A stretch of 50,028 nucleotides of DNA. Source: a virus. The position numbers and the translations under genes were made by a program. The stretch lies in the IMG/VR virus record IMGVR_UViG_3300047497_000272, positions 1 to 50,028 of that record. One strand, written 5' to 3'. Below, piece by piece: positions 49,930 through 50,028 of the stretch (position 1 is its first letter; every line of letters begins with the position of its first letter). The notes beneath the pieces are model-generated. The model saw only the letters and a program-made list of their open reading frames with translations. It was not told the DNA's origin and did not search any database.

Positions 49930-50028
49930 CTACTCGGCTGCTTGCGCTAGGGCGTTGGCCTTCTTCCATTCCCACGGCAGCAATTCATGCAGGTTCTTCG
50001 TGGGAATGTCGGCGATACGCCGGAGCAC
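49930..50028 (-). CDS. IS66-family transposase, C-terminal end (partial)
   Basis: The window edge cuts this gene. The last 32 residues read VLRRIADIPTKNLHELLPWE followed by WKKANALAQAAE and stop. The block RIA..P...L..LLPW.W is characteristic of the end of IS66 TnpC transposases. The rest of the element lies to the right. Confidence 0.75.
   Translation of the reverse strand: MLRRIADIPTKNLHELLPWEWKKANALAQAAE

Overview
The window is phage DNA in a GC-rich bacterial chromosome. Codon use, GC-rich third positions and protein style fit an alphaproteobacterium (perhaps Acetobacteraceae, not provable here). Two prophage units meet near position 39,450, and a small cargo element sits inside the second.

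Unit 1 (left edge to about 39,450) is a nearly complete temperate podovirus-like prophage. A leftward block holds the tyrosine integrase, an AlpA-like DNA-binding protein, several small early genes, a membrane protein and the repressor (1-3577). Across a divergent immunity region, rightward early genes include Cro-like proteins, a Toprim primase and an AAA/SF3-like helicase (3682-7846). A repeat-rich, origin-like segment follows (about 8470-8900). Then come the packaging genes (large terminase 10602-12104), an unusual block of three proteins with export signals (13779-17718), portal, scaffold, capsid, tail tubes A and B, four ejected internal proteins, a tail fibre, and a lysis block with a GH108 endolysin (18196-39320). 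Late genes overlap end to start almost throughout and finish at a strong intrinsic terminator (39332-39367). A 3' fragment of tRNA-Lys(CUU) at 39404-39450 marks the right attachment site, so the intact tRNA should lie just left of this window.

Unit 2 (about 39,800 to 49,930) is a decayed prophage read leftward. It keeps a Toprim primase, a DUF927 helicase, a coiled-coil protein and one large virion protein homologous to one in unit 1. It also has a second, broken copy of the DUF927 3' end and eleven GGGGCC motifs in 250 bp. The right edge enters an IS66-type transposase.

The most notable object is a 2.9-kb segment (40550-43481) bounded by a perfect 21-bp inverted repeat and splitting one unit of a roughly 65-bp tandem repeat. 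It carries only two divergent genes: an EVE-like/HNH endonuclease and a reverse transcriptase of the unknown-group/abortive-infection type. No transposase is inside. It looks like a non-autonomous mobile defence cassette. Further points of interest are a structured leader before the capsid gene, an acetyltransferase domain within an ejected virion protein, a primase lacking part of its Toprim DxD motif, and a holin-like/lipoprotein fusion.
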